From NCBI GenBank assembly GCA_963565915.1, contig OY751488.1, positions 2,542,001-2,606,000 on the forward strand: a stretch of DNA of 64,000 bases. The letters run 5' to 3'. The DNA comes from Entoloma clypeatum. Lineage: Eukaryota; Basidiomycota; Agaricomycetes; Agaricales; Entolomataceae. Made by a program: the position numbers and the translations under genes. Numbering within the stretch: the first letter of the stretch is position 1; every line of letters starts with the position of its first letter. Below the pieces are notes generated by a model. It was not told the origin of the DNA. It ran no database searches and saw nothing but the letters and a program-made list of their open reading frames with translations. Below are positions 1 through 9,436 of this stretch, piece after piece.

Positions 1-78
1 TACACACACACGACAAATGGCATGTGACACAGGAATGACGAGGCAAACGAGCAACCGCTCACCGCGCGTGGGAGATAT

Positions 79-83
79 GCGGG
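79..83. repeat. Target-site duplication of chromovirus A, left
   Basis: The five bases GCGGG directly precede the left LTR and are repeated directly after the right LTR at 6792-6796. A 5-bp duplication is usual for Ty3/gypsy integrases. The match fixes both element ends. Confidence 0.93.
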
Positions 84-575
84 TGTTATGCTTAACAAAC
101 CGTTCCAAGGTTCGGGCAGAGTATGCAGGAAAGTGGAAAGGCGAAGAGCAATGTGATTGCTAAATCTAGGGAATCTACTACAGTACAAGAGGTTTATATA
201 GGTACTGACTATAGGCGGTAGCGGATGAGTCAGTACTGCGGAAGGCAGTGCGCCTGAGTAAGGCGACTGCTGAAGGCTATGTACAATGAGTCATACATAC
301 TGCGGAGCTGAGTAAAGCTACTGCGGAATGAGTCAGAGCGGTAGCGAAGGGAATGGAAATAGATGTTGCAACATAATGTATTCGTACATCAGCAAATCAG
401 ACATGTGCTACAGAGTGCTACATAGTGCTCTGTAGCATACATCCCTGAGAATGTAGTGCCCTATAGTGCCCATAGCAGCCATAGCACATGTCTGATTTGC
501 TGATGTAAGAGGGCGCTGAGCCGGGCCGATAAGTAAGAATGATGACGTCGTCCACATACCGTAGAGTCCGTAACA
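84..575 (-). repeat. 3' LTR of chromovirus A (contains a MITE)
   Basis: This LTR is 492 bp. Removing the 119-bp MITE at 387-505 and one copy of its TA duplication leaves 371 bp, exactly the length of the partner LTR at 6421-6791. For this minus-strand element it is the 3' LTR. On the minus strand it is preceded by the polypurine tract at 576-589. Confidence 0.95.
387..505. mobile_element. 119-bp TA-flanked MITE inside an LTR
   Basis: Perfect 24-bp terminal inverted repeats lie at 387-410 and 482-505. The element is flanked by TA at 385-386 and 506-507. The other LTR of the same retrotransposon shows the empty site, with a single TA at the matching place, so both boundaries are certain. A TA duplication is typical of the Tc1/mariner superfamily. 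The interior encodes nothing, so movement would have depended on a transposase from elsewhere. It inserted after the retrotransposon, because only one LTR carries it. Confidence 0.9.
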
Positions 576-609
576 TGTTCCCCTCTTTAAGCTCTGTGTC
601 CTCACAGAG

Positions 610-981
610 TCATTGTCCCCATCCCTCGTTGTTGCCGGGATCGGACCAATTTGGACTCTCCTTGAGGCTCCAATCATATATCAACTCCTCGTTGATGGCA
701 ACGGCGAGTTCGAGACCTTTGATAGCCAGCCGAATGCATCGATTTTCGATTACGAGGGTGCTGGTGTAATTTCCGAGAATTTGTTTTTCCTCGGGACTCG
801 GGGCGATGGGGAGGTTGGACAGCGAGTGAAGCCGGATATGCATCTGGCGATGGAGGAGGTCGGCAAGGGAAGTTTCGAGGGCATGGATTTGGTCTCTCAT
901 GGAGAGTGCTTCGTTCATGAGGGCGGCGATGGCGGGGTTGATGTCGGTGGTGGAGGTGGAGGTAACGGTGGTGTTGGACAT
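610..981 (-). CDS. Accessory ORF downstream of pol, chromovirus A (123 aa)
   Basis: This ATG-initiated ORF lies between the pol stop and the 3' LTR, in the position where some Ty3/gypsy elements have an extra gene. The protein starts with a Ser/Thr-rich stretch. A predicted helical, coiled-coil-like section follows (about residues 20-55, with regularly spaced Leu/Met/Ala), then a second helical section near residues 75-105. I see no membrane segment, signal peptide or zinc motif, so it is not envelope-like. Chromovirus B carries a different ORF in the same place. I do not recognise the function. Expression would need a subgenomic RNA or reinitiation. Confidence 0.55.
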   Translation of the reverse strand: MSNTTVTSTSTTDINPAIAALMNEALSMRDQIHALETSLADLLHRQMHIRLHSLSNLPIAPSPEEKQILGNYTSTLVIENRCIRLAIKGLELAVAINEELIYDWSLKESPNWSDPGNNEGWGQ

Positions 982-1112
982 GGCGGTGAGGATGGTTGAG
1001 AGATAGAAGAAGAAGGGGGAGGCTATATTGGGCAGGGAAAAGACTAGAGCGGGGAACTCGGTGTGTGGTTGACTGATGAGGTCGATACTGTTATGGATTC
1101 GAACACTGTCTT

Positions 1113-4100
1113 TTATCGTGGGCGAGACGGGTTCTGCCGATGGAAATCATGGATCAAGTCTTGAGCGTTCTGAACATTAGCTCGAGGTTCCCATGTGTTC
1201 TCTTCTGGGTCATATCCTTCCCACTGAACGAGGTACTGGATCTTTCCACGGAACTTTCGAGAGTCTAGAATTGTGGACACATGGTACTCTTCTCGTCCTT
1301 CGACGATGATCGGATCAGGGGCTGGTTTCTTCTTCTGGATGGCGTACTTCGGGGTTTCGTAAGGTGACAACAGGGTCTCGTTAAACACAGGGTGAATCAT
1401 TTTCCAAGTCTTTGGAAGATCAAGAAGGTATGCGCTAGCCCCTTTCTTCTCTAGGACCTTGAATGGTCCGTGTCGGAGTGTGTCAAGTTTCTTTGAGGGA
1501 CGGTTAGTTCTGATGTTAGTCCCTTCCAGCCACACCTTGTCTCCGATGCGGTAGTTCAGAGATGGACTCCGTCGTGTATCAACTGTCTTCTTCATCTGAT
1601 CCTGTGCCTGTTTCAGCGCTGCATTGGCTTCTTCTCGTGCTTGTTTGAGTCTTTCCAAGAAGCTGTTGGCAGCCGGGTTGGTGTCTTCCAACACAAGTTC
1701 TCCCTTCCAAGGATGTAAACCATAGTTGAGGTAGAATGGTGTGTGCTTCGTCGCCTGATGCTCTTTGTCATTGTACTGGAATTCGGCGATTGCGATCCAT
1801 TCAGCCCAATCATCTTGCAGATGGTTGACGAAGTTTCGTAAGAACACTTCTGTCTCCTGATGCGATCGTTCGGCCTGTCCATCAGTCTGAGGATGGTATG
1901 CGGTGGACAGGTTCCTTTTGATTCCCAACATGCAGCAAAGTATCTCCATGAACTTAGCGGCGAACTGTGGTCCCCTGTCACTGATGATTTTCTTGGGGAT
2001 TCCGTGAAGCTTCCATATCTGATCCCGATAGATCTTGGCTAATCCTTCAGCCGATAATTCCACGGTTGTCGGAATGAGATGAAGCATCTTCGAATGTCTA
2101 TCCGTGATGACCAAAATCGCATTCTTTCCATCAGATTCTGGTATCGGTCCCACAACGTCAATTCCTATGTCTTCCCATGGATGACTTGGTGTTGCATGGC
2201 AGTGTAGCGGAGCATGTCGTTTCTGTCTGTTGATCTTGTTGCGCTGACAGGTGTCGCAACCCTTCACGTACTTCTTCACATCATGCAGGATGGTAGGCCA
2301 CCAGTAGGTGCGAGTGAGGAGTTCATGTGTCCGATACTGTCCTGGATGTCCAGCCACTGGTGCATTGTGTGACTCAAACATTAGTTCTTGACGCAGTTGT
2401 GGGTCTGGTGGAACATAGACTCGTTTGCCTGCATATGTGATGCCGTTTTCCTGTTGATACCAATGAGGATTCTTCTTTAGACCCTGGGCTACTTCTGTCT
2501 CCATGCGGTTTGAACCCTTGATGCGTGCGATCCATGGATTTTCGATGGTTGTGACGTTTCCAATCTTGATGGAATCAGATGTTTCACCCCCTTCAAAGAA
2601 TTGTTCCTCCATGAACATCTTCATTTGTACCACATCTTCTGATTCCAATCGTTTCAAGAATAGTCCCTCCTTGAGCATTTGGTCACTGTCTTGTGGTTCG
2701 AGTTCTGTTTCATACCAGGGTAAGCGCAACAGGATGTCCGCTTTTGCATTTGTCTTGCCAGGCACATGCCATAGTTCGAAGTCATAGTCTTGTAACTTCA
2801 TCTTCCAGCGCCTTTGTCATTGATTTAGGTCCTGAGGACGGCGGAAATACTCCAGGTTCTTGTGATCAGTTAAGATCTCAAAGCGTTCCCTGGCTTCGAG
2901 CAGATAGTGTCTCCAATCTTTCAGTGCTTCCATGGCTGCCAAGAGCTCTTTGTCATATATCTCGTAATTTTGTTCGGCCGCGGACATGGTCCGCGACAAG
3001 AACACGATAGGATGCCATTTGTCGTCCTGTTTTTGAGAGAGTACAGCCCCAATTGCATAACCCGATGCATCGGTTTCGACCCTGAACTGTCCATCTGGTT
3101 TTGGTAATGCCAAGACTGGTGCCGATGTGATCGCCTGTATGAGACCTTCAAATGCCTTTTGTTCTGTTGGTCCCCAAGTAAACGCAGTGCCACCTGTGAG
3201 CGCGGTAAGTGGTTTCGCGATGTTTGAGTAACCTTCAATGAAGCGCCAATAGAAGTTGGCAAATCCAAGGAATTTCTGGACTTCCTTTTTTGATGTGGGT
3301 GCTCGCCAGTTTCGGATTGTGTCTACCTTCTCGGTTTCCATCTCGACACGTCCTTCACCAACGACATATCCCAATATGGGGCATTTCGTTACTTCCCAGA
3401 AACACTTCTTCTCCTTCAGGAACAAGTCATTGTCCAATAGGATCTGCAGAATTTCTTCGGTGTTTCACGCGAGTTCTTCCTTGGTTTTACCAATAACCAC
3501 AATGTCATCCATGTAGATCACGCAGATGCGTCGGCGGATCTGGTCCCGGAATAGACTAGCCATCATCCGAGAGAACGTTCCCGGGGAGTTGCAAAGGCCG
3601 AAAAACATGACCAATGGTTCAAACAATCCTCGACTGGTGAGGAAGGCAGCCTTCCATTCATCGCCTTCTTTAATCCGGACATTGTTGTAACCCCACATGA
3701 TGTCCATCTTATTGAAGTAGACTGCATCTTTCAGCACGTCCAAGAGATCGGAGATGCGTGGGAGTGGGAACTTGTCTTTGACCGTAAATTTGTTGACCAT
3801 GCGGTAATCTTGTACCAATCGTTTGGAACCATCCTTCTTGTTGATGAAGAAACAAGGGGAAGCATAAGGAGATTTGGACGGGCGGATCTTTCCAGTTGCT
3901 AGACCCTCGTCAATGAATGCGTCCAATTCCTCTTGTTCCTTTTGTGTCATGGGATATGTGTTTCCCCCTAGTTCCTTTGGTGCGTCCGGTGTAAGTTCAA
4001 TACCATGGTCCCATTCCCTTTCCTTCGGGATCTTATCAAAGTTCTCCTTCTCGAAGAGGTGAGTAAACCGGTCAACATATGAGGGTCGTTTGGTTGTGGG

Positions 4101-4712
4101 AGGTGGTGTGGGAGTGACAGCTTCCAATATAGGGTCTCCAGGCTTCCATTTCTGATCCGACTTCTTGGGTGCATCTTTGTCGCGCACCTCAACCATGCGA
4201 ACCCGGTGTTTGCGACCATCAAGGTTAATCCTGAATTCCGAATGTTTGGTTCGGCATGTTGTTGGGCATCGGTTGAACGTTACAGCGCCGGTTGTCCAAT
4301 TGATTGTAGGATTGTGGTGTACCAACCAGTCATGTCCCAAGAGCATGTCTGTTCTCCCAATGTCCAGTACCATTGCTTCCATGGTTTCCTGATGTGTTCC
4401 CAGATCCAGCTTGACTTCGGCAAGTTGATTCGCTTTTTGTTGTCGATTTGGTGATCCATCCGCATTTAGAATTGCTATGGGCGGTATTCCTCGCGTGGGG
4501 AGGTTCTGTTCGCATACTATTCTGGGATGAATGCATGTGCGTTCACATCCGCTATCAACCTCAGGTCGAATGACCTTTGGTCCTCGTCGTGTTTTGAGCT
4601 GAGCTAACAGCCTGATCTCTCGTCGTTTCGGAGGTTTGTCTCCCTTTACAATCTTAGTCGACGCAGCGGCTTGCTTGGCAGGGATGACATAGGTTCTATT
4701 GTCTGCAGTCAT
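1113..4712 (-). pseudogene. Pol polyprotein of chromovirus A, interrupted by two TGA stops
   Basis: One reading frame holds, in order, an aspartic protease (DSG), a reverse transcriptase with intact YMDD in VIYMDDIVVIG, RNase H, an integrase with an HHCC zinc finger and D,D,E residues (DVVGP, SDRGPQF, and Glu in the GQAERSHQE segment), and a C-terminal chromodomain (about 1130-1290). It is broken by in-frame TGA codons at 3465-3467, between RT palm and connection, and at 2817-2819, at the end of RNase H. The second falls where related pols have an Arg-rich stretch, so CGA-to-TGA changes are likely. The first ATG is at 4712, but the frame stays open upstream and overlaps the gag end in the -1 frame, so a Gag-Pol fusion by -1 frameshift is the likely normal mode. 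As it stands no full Pol can be made. Confidence 0.93.
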
Positions 4713-4762
4713 ACAAGGCAAGCAAGTCCGTTTGTTAGATAAGGGTCGCGACTTAGCGTCGT

Positions 4763-5629
4763 TTAATCGGACCCTTCGGGAAAATCCTTCTCGTCGGCTT
4801 CTAAGATTGTGGTTTCATCATTCTCGGCATCTTCCTCAGACACCTTCCTAACCCTTCCGGAGTTCTTCTTCGGCTTGCGGCAGTTGCGCGCAATATGGCC
4901 TTCTTGGTCGCAGTTGAAACACTTGCAACCATCTTTCTTCTTTGGAGCGCTGCAGTCTTTAGCGAGGTGACCGAAGCGTTGACAGTTGTAGCAACGGGCC
5001 ACTCCTGCTTTGTCGATCTCCATGGCCTTGCCTTGACCACCATAAGTGGTACCCGATCCGGTGCGCATGTTGCCGCCACCTCGGATGACCATTGCATGTC
5101 CTTCCATCTGTCGTCCCTTGTTTCGGATCTCCTTTGCGTACTCGGAGTACGTCTTGGCATCACTAGCCACTTGTTCAGAGATTCTGCAGTTGACGTTCTT
5201 TTCTAGGATGTATTTCCCAGTCTCTTCACCAAGGTTTGACAGCTTCAAGAGCTCTTCAAATTCATCTAAGAATTCGTCCACGGTGCGTTTCTCTTGTCTC
5301 AGGACTTCGAGTCTTGCTTTGGCAGCGACTGATTTGTTGGCGATAGAGAATCGTGTGGCGATATCATCGGAGAATCCTAGCCAGGTGATGTTCTCGTTGT
5401 CAACGGCAAGAGCGTCTAACTTGTTACTGGCCCAGTGCCTGCCGGACCCTTCCATCATGCGAGATAGTACCGCAAGAATCTTCTGATCATCTGTTAGGCT
5501 CTTTTGGAACCTGATGTATAGTTTAGTGGCTTTCCACCACTCGTCAAAGGTGTGTCTGTCCTTGAACATCCCAGGATCCTTGATGATCTTGGATGTATCC
5601 ATCGTTTGTACTGCCGGAGCTTCTGCCAT
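4763..5629 (-). CDS. Gag of chromovirus A
   Basis: The 288-aa product has a retrotransposon gag domain (about residues 20-150) rich in charged and aromatic residues. It carries two CCHC zinc knuckles near the C-terminus, CYNCQRFGHLAKDC and CFNCDQEGHIARNC, followed by an acidic tail. It would form the virus-like particle and bind the genomic RNA. The start is the ATG at 5629, but the frame is open without ATG for about 120 further codons upstream and that stretch looks coding, so the true N-terminus may be longer. The stop lies inside the overlapping pol frame. Confidence 0.9.
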   Translation of the reverse strand: MAEAPAVQTMDTSKIIKDPGMFKDRHTFDEWWKATKLYIRFQKSLTDDQKILAVLSRMMEGSGRHWASNKLDALAVDNENITWLGFSDDIATRFSIANKSVAAKARLEVLRQEKRTVDEFLDEFEELLKLSNLGEETGKYILEKNVNCRISEQVASDAKTYSEYAKEIRNKGRQMEGHAMVIRGGGNMRTGSGTTYGGQGKAMEIDKAGVARCYNCQRFGHLAKDCSAPKKKDGCKCFNCDQEGHIARNCRKPKKNSGRVRKVSEEDAENDETTILEADEKDFPEGSD

Positions 5630-6411
5630 GTCTAGAGTCTGCGGAGAAGGAGAGGGGTCGGGTTGTTGGGATGAAGATGGGGTTCGGGATACAGGTAAGG
5701 GTTGAAAATGAGTCCCTGTTCTAGGCGTCTGTTCGATATCTGACTGCGCGGAGTCAAAAGCAAATTCGTCAGGGGACTCGTCGGCGGAATCGGTGGCAAA
5801 ACGTTCGGGGTATTTCCTCTGTAGGTCTCTAAGGAATCTCTGTTCCTGTGCGTCTGTCGGTTGTGAGAAGGGGTCAAGTCTCTCGTTTCGTGCCCAACGA
5901 CCGTACTTGGTCTGTTGTTCGGTGGTTGTAAAGTGGGCGTAGATCTGTTGCTTCGAGTACGACGTGATGATGCGGCTCTGGGACGTCTCGATGTGAGCGT
6001 CCTAATCAATCTTCTGATAACGGTTGTCTGGACACCGATAAACTCTCTGATCTCTGTGATCCGACCTGTCTGAGGTCCTTCTTGAATGCGAAAGCTTTCG
6101 AGTTTGTTCTGTCGGGCGTTGTAACGCGTGATCTGGTGTTGTCGAGCAAGATGGATGCTCTCTGCTATCTCGCTGTGGGGGCGATGCTCGTCGTTGTCTA
6201 GTTCTTCGTCAAGCACCTGCTGTAGGATGCGATGGATCTCCGATTCGATGTACTGCTGGATGAGTGTAAAATCGATACTGTCTCGAGGACTTAGCTCCTC
6301 CTGTCGGGCTTCTGGTGAGGCGAATGGGTTACTGGTGAAATCTTCAAAGAAGCGCGACGTCTTGACTCGTCTGGTAGTTGCTCTCTTCGCCCTGGGCGAA
6401 CCTAACGAGAT
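5630..6411 (-). other. ATG-less open leader frames upstream of gag (chromovirus A)
   Basis: From just inside the 5' LTR one frame stays open without any ATG down to about 6003, and it continues, less coding-like, to the stop at 5632. The gag frame opens at about 6002, after a TAG, and encodes a charged then acidic then proline-rich stretch that runs into Gag. The most economical reading is one original N-terminal Gag extension split by a single frameshift near 6000. Chromovirus B has a comparable ATG-less acidic and proline-rich extension. How translation would start is not clear from the sequence. Confidence 0.5.
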
Positions 6412-6418
6412 TTAGCAA
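6408..6418 (-). other. Self-priming primer-binding site of chromovirus A
   Basis: On the minus strand, two bases inside the 5' LTR, the RNA reads TTGCTAAATCT. This is perfectly complementary to AGATTTAGCAA in the 5' LTR (6504 down to 6494), which lies 33 bases downstream of the TATA box. This is the Tf1-type arrangement, in which the RNA 5' end folds back to prime reverse transcription. No tRNA-like TGG start is present. Confidence 0.8.
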
Positions 6419-6420
6419 CT

Positions 6421-6791
6421 TGTTATGCTTAACAAACCATTCCAAGGTTCGGGCAGAGTATGCATGAAAGTGGAAAGGCGAAGAGCAATGTGATTGCTAA
6501 ATCTAGGGAATCTACTACAGTACAAGAGGTTTATATAGGTACTGACTATAGGCGGTAGCGGATGAGTCAGTACTGCGGAAGGCAGTGCGCCTGAGTAAGG
6601 CGACTGCGGAAGGCTATGTACAATGAGTCATACATACTGCGGAGCTGAGTAAAGCTACTGCGGAATGAGTCAGAGCAGTAGCGAAGGGAATGGAAATAGA
6701 TGTTGCGACATAATGTATTCGTAAGAGGGCGCCGAGCTGGGCCGATAAGTAAGAATGATGATGTCGTCCGCATACCGTAGAGTCCGTAACA
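6421..6791 (-). repeat. 5' LTR of chromovirus A
   Basis: This 371-bp LTR starts TGTTA and ends TAACA in plus-strand reading, and the same inverted ends are shared with chromovirus B. It contains the TATA box at 6531-6537 and the putative RNA 5' end near 6504. It lacks the MITE found in its partner. Confidence 0.95.
6531..6537 (-). promoter_or_regulatory. TATA box in the LTR of chromovirus A
   Basis: TATATAA on the minus strand lies 33 bases upstream of 6504, the first base of the segment complementary to the primer-binding site. That spacing suits a transcription start there. The same box occurs in the other LTR. Confidence 0.7.
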
Positions 6792-6796
6792 GCGGG
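6792..6796. repeat. Target-site duplication of chromovirus A, right
   Basis: GCGGG follows the right LTR and matches 79-83. Confidence 0.93.
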
Positions 6797-7409
6797 AAAC
6801 GGCGGGTGAGACAAGCGGCACACCCTTCACATCACGGCAAACCACTGATGAAACACGACAGAATGGTGGGGCATGCGAGCATGGCTTGGCGCGTACAAAG
6901 CACTGCACCAGAGGCATGCGAGCAGTGGGTCAACACCGCAGGACATGCGAGATCAGTGGGGCACGCGCTTGCGTCGTCCCATCAGCATAGCCGGATTTTG
7001 TGTCCCCAGGCCTAATATATACATATATATACAGACTAACAGTGAGTATTTAAAATAGTCAAAAGAATAGTAAGTCCCCCATTCGGGGGCATTTTTCATC
7101 GACTCGCACCACGTTCAGCCGGTCCGAGCTGAGAAAGACCCTCAGCCGCGGCTTTTGGAGCCGTGGCTTTTGGAGTCCCGACTTTCTGAGCCGTGGTTCG
7201 GCTAGCCGAGTTGTGGCAACACTAGTCCCTACACAAGAGCCTCCGGAATTCCGCAGTTCTCTTTTCGCAAGGCCTTTGCCAGGCAGTGGCCATCCTTCCC
7301 TGAGGGATGACCCTGATGTTGATCAATGCACAGCCCCACCAGCTGCTCCTCCCACCCTTTGTTCATCTTTTGCCCTCTGCCCATCTGACCCCCCACCATC
7401 ACCCAATTT
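6797..7409. other. Non-coding stretch between chromovirus A and the recombinase remnant
   Basis: I see no gene here. There is a short alternating AT tract at about 7016-7031 and a hairpin at 7074-7090 (GTCCCCC facing GGGGGC) followed by a T run. The stretch from 7140 to 7200 repeats a GAGCCGTGG-like motif. This may be the upstream part of the recombinase element. Confidence 0.5.
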
Positions 7410-7870
7410 GTGTTTCCCAGGTGTGTTCACCACCTCTTCCAGTGCGAATGGTCGAGAGTCAGCCCCCCGTACTTCCGTGAGACGGCCCCGGCGTGGCTCG
7501 TCTATCGCCTCCAGCTCGTTTCACCAGCAGCCGCAGCGGTTGATCACCTTTTTGCATGGTGCTCCCCATATGGCCTGGATGCGGACCGTGAGCTTGAAGC
7601 ACAACTGCCTGCTGACCTTGTCAATGCCATACACATGTCCATCTGTTCCTTTTATGCTCCGAACACCAAGGGTACTTATGGTGCTGGTATCCTTCGCTTT
7701 ACCCAGTTCTGCGACTGATGGAATGTCCCGGAGACTCATCACATGCCCACTGCATGGCCCCTTCTATGTGCCTTCATCAGCGAGCACCGAGGCAAGGTCG
7801 CAGGAAACATGGTCAAGGGATGGATGGCTGGATTCGAGCTTGGCACGTTGTCAATCGTGCCCCATGGTAT

Positions 7871-8061
7871 CATCAGGAAAACGGCATCTCATCTTGATCT
7901 CATCTTATCCTGTCTTGGCATGCCAAGACATGTCACACAGCTTATCCAGAGTCTTGCTGGCTACTTATCCCTGTCTAAGTCACTGGCAAGACTCCAGATA
8001 AGCTGCATGGTATGTCTTGGCATGCCAAGACAGGATAAGACAAACTGCTGTTTTCCTGATG
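7871..8061 (+). mobile_element. 191-bp MITE, copy 1
   Basis: The element has inverted ends CATCAGGAAAAC and GTTTTCCTGATG. It contains two copies of a segment built on the palindrome CTTGGCATGCCAAG, in mirror arrangement. The two flanking bases are AT on both sides. A second copy of identical length and almost identical sequence lies inverted at 23512-23702. The element interrupts the recombinase gene between AWHVVNRAPWY and GDNGWVSM. It is non-coding. Confidence 0.88.
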
Positions 8062-8165
8062 ATGGTGACAATGGCTGGGTTTCCATGTGCCGCATATCCG
8101 CAAAGCGCAACGGCACCCGTTACAAATGTCCCTCCGTGCTCCCATCTCCATGGAGCATCTCCTTG

Positions 8166-8694
8166 TAGTGTTTGAGGGTTCAGTCTTATGAACTGGAAAA
8201 TGAACCTGAACTGGACTGGAAGAGACCTGAACTGGCAGTTCAGGTCTCACTGATTTTGAGCTCAACCAGTCTCCAGTCTCTCCAAATTTGGAAAAAAAAT
8301 TGAACTGGTTCACCCCCAGTTCTAGTTTTGGGTCTGAAAAATATGAACTGGTTCCAGTTTTTGACCATATATTCATTCAAAAACTGTACTTTTATGGGCA
8401 AAGATGATTTTTTATACAGTTTTCAATCATTTTTACAAGAGTTTATATCCAAAATGCTTGAGAAACATATTATTGATAACAAATTGAGTATATTTTCAAG
8501 TTTTTGATTGAAAAAACAGGCTTTTGGTAGGTTTATAAATGGTTGAGGATTTTACCAGTTTAAACTGGTTTAAACCAGTCTTTACCAGTCCAGTCCAGTT
8601 TTTTCAGACTTTGAGAAAAAAAAATGAACTGCCAGTCTCCAGTTCATCAATTTTTTGGTCAAAAAACCAGACTGGACTGAACCCTCAAACACTA
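8166..8694 (+). mobile_element. 529-bp hAT-type MITE
   Basis: The inverted ends are TAGTGTTTGAGGGTTCAGTC and its complement. The element is flanked by a perfect 8-bp duplication, TCTCCTTG, at 8158-8165 and 8695-8702, as expected for hAT transposons. The subterminal regions are packed with AACTGG / CCAGTT words in both orientations, probable transposase-binding repeats, around an AT-rich core. It has no coding capacity. It splits the recombinase gene directly after EHLL. Confidence 0.9.
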
Positions 8695-9300
8695 TCTCCT
8701 TGTCCTCCGCCGTGCCCTCAACCTCTCCATCTCTTTCCACACTGCGGTATGGGCGATAGCCCTTGCTGCATTGTTTGGTTGCCATCATCTCAGCGAACTT
8801 ACTATACCCTCCAACCCCACCTTAGATCCCAAATTCCACATCCTCGTGTCATCCCCTGTGCGTTTTTCTACCTTACGCGACAGCACTTGGTCAGCCACCT
8901 TCCACATCCCCTGGACAAAGACCACCCACAAAGAGGGTGCGCAGATCATCCTCACGGCCCGCCGAGATGACCTTGTCTGCCCGGTGCAGGCTCTTTTCAA
9001 TCACTGCAATGTCGTCAACAAGGATCATCCCCCAGGACTGTCCTTTTTCGCCTACCAGTAGGACACTGGTGTCTGAATTAGCATGGTCAAGGCAACATTC
9101 CTCAAATTTTGTGATTCAATCTGGAAGTCGGCAGGCCTGGAGCACGTCCTGGCCACAGCTTCTGCATTGGTGGGGCAGTGGAGCTGCTGCTTGCCGGTGT
9201 TAACCCTGATGTTGTCGCGGCTACAGGCAGCTGGACCTCACTTGTGTTCCTCCTTTACTGGCGATGCATGGAGGAGATTATCCCACTCTCTACTTCTCGC

Positions 9301-9436
9301 ACGTACAAAAAATCTCATTTAGATCATCTCATATCGGTTTTTGAAGACTTCCATATATGTCATGCAATTCCTTGTACCTTTTTACACAACATCAATTCCC
9401 TAGATTGACACTAGTTAAATACAATCACATTGTTTG
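9301..9436. other. Spacer between recombinase remnant and chromovirus B
   Basis: This is an AT-rich sequence with no recognisable feature. The last five bases before the LTR (GTTTG) do not match the bases after the other LTR (CTCGC). Confidence 0.5.

Larger units (their letters stand above)
84..6791 (-). mobile_element. Ty3/gypsy chromovirus A, complete but with damaged pol
   Basis: This is a full-length LTR retrotransposon read on the minus strand. It has two LTRs that begin TG and end CA (84-575 and 6421-6791) and is flanked by the 5-bp duplication GCGGG at 79-83 and 6792-6796. In transcription order it carries a self-priming site, a long ATG-less leader frame, gag, pol (protease, reverse transcriptase, RNase H, integrase, chromodomain), a small ORF and a polypurine tract at about 576-589. 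The C-terminal chromodomain places it among the chromoviruses. The LTRs differ at 9 of 371 aligned positions, not counting the MITE in the left copy, so the insertion is not very recent. Two in-frame TGA codons make pol non-functional as it stands. Confidence 0.96.
7410..9300 (+). pseudogene. Crypton-like tyrosine recombinase remnant
   Basis: Frame-broken fragments give a typical fungal tyrosine recombinase. The N-terminal core-binding part includes YAPNTKGTYGAGILRFTQFCD, cut to TKGTYGAGILRF here for brevity. Next come WMAGFEL and AWHVVNRAPWY; then RAPISMEHLL; then ATFHIPWTKTTHKEGAQI; and finally GHSFCIGGAVELLLAGVN, GSWTS and LLYWR. The catalytic HxxR box reads HSFC, so the Arg is replaced by Cys at 9163-9165. 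There is an in-frame TGA at 7716-7718, frameshifts near 7840 and after 8100, and two MITE insertions (7871-8061 and 8166-8694). Such recombinases belong to Crypton-type transposons common in mushroom-forming fungi. This copy is dead. Assignment to Crypton rather than another tyrosine-recombinase element is by family resemblance. Confidence 0.8.

Noticed and set aside
610..999. 128-codon plus-strand glycine-rich frame
   Set aside because: It is the antisense shadow of the accessory ORF of chromovirus A.
7073..7096. GC hairpin followed by T run resembling an intrinsic terminator
   Set aside because: This is a eukaryotic genome; the structure is an isolated inverted repeat with no transcript to end.
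7213..8001. Open plus-strand frame of 262 codons
   Set aside because: It is a shadow frame over the recombinase remnant and runs into MITE sequence; similarity lies in the other frames.
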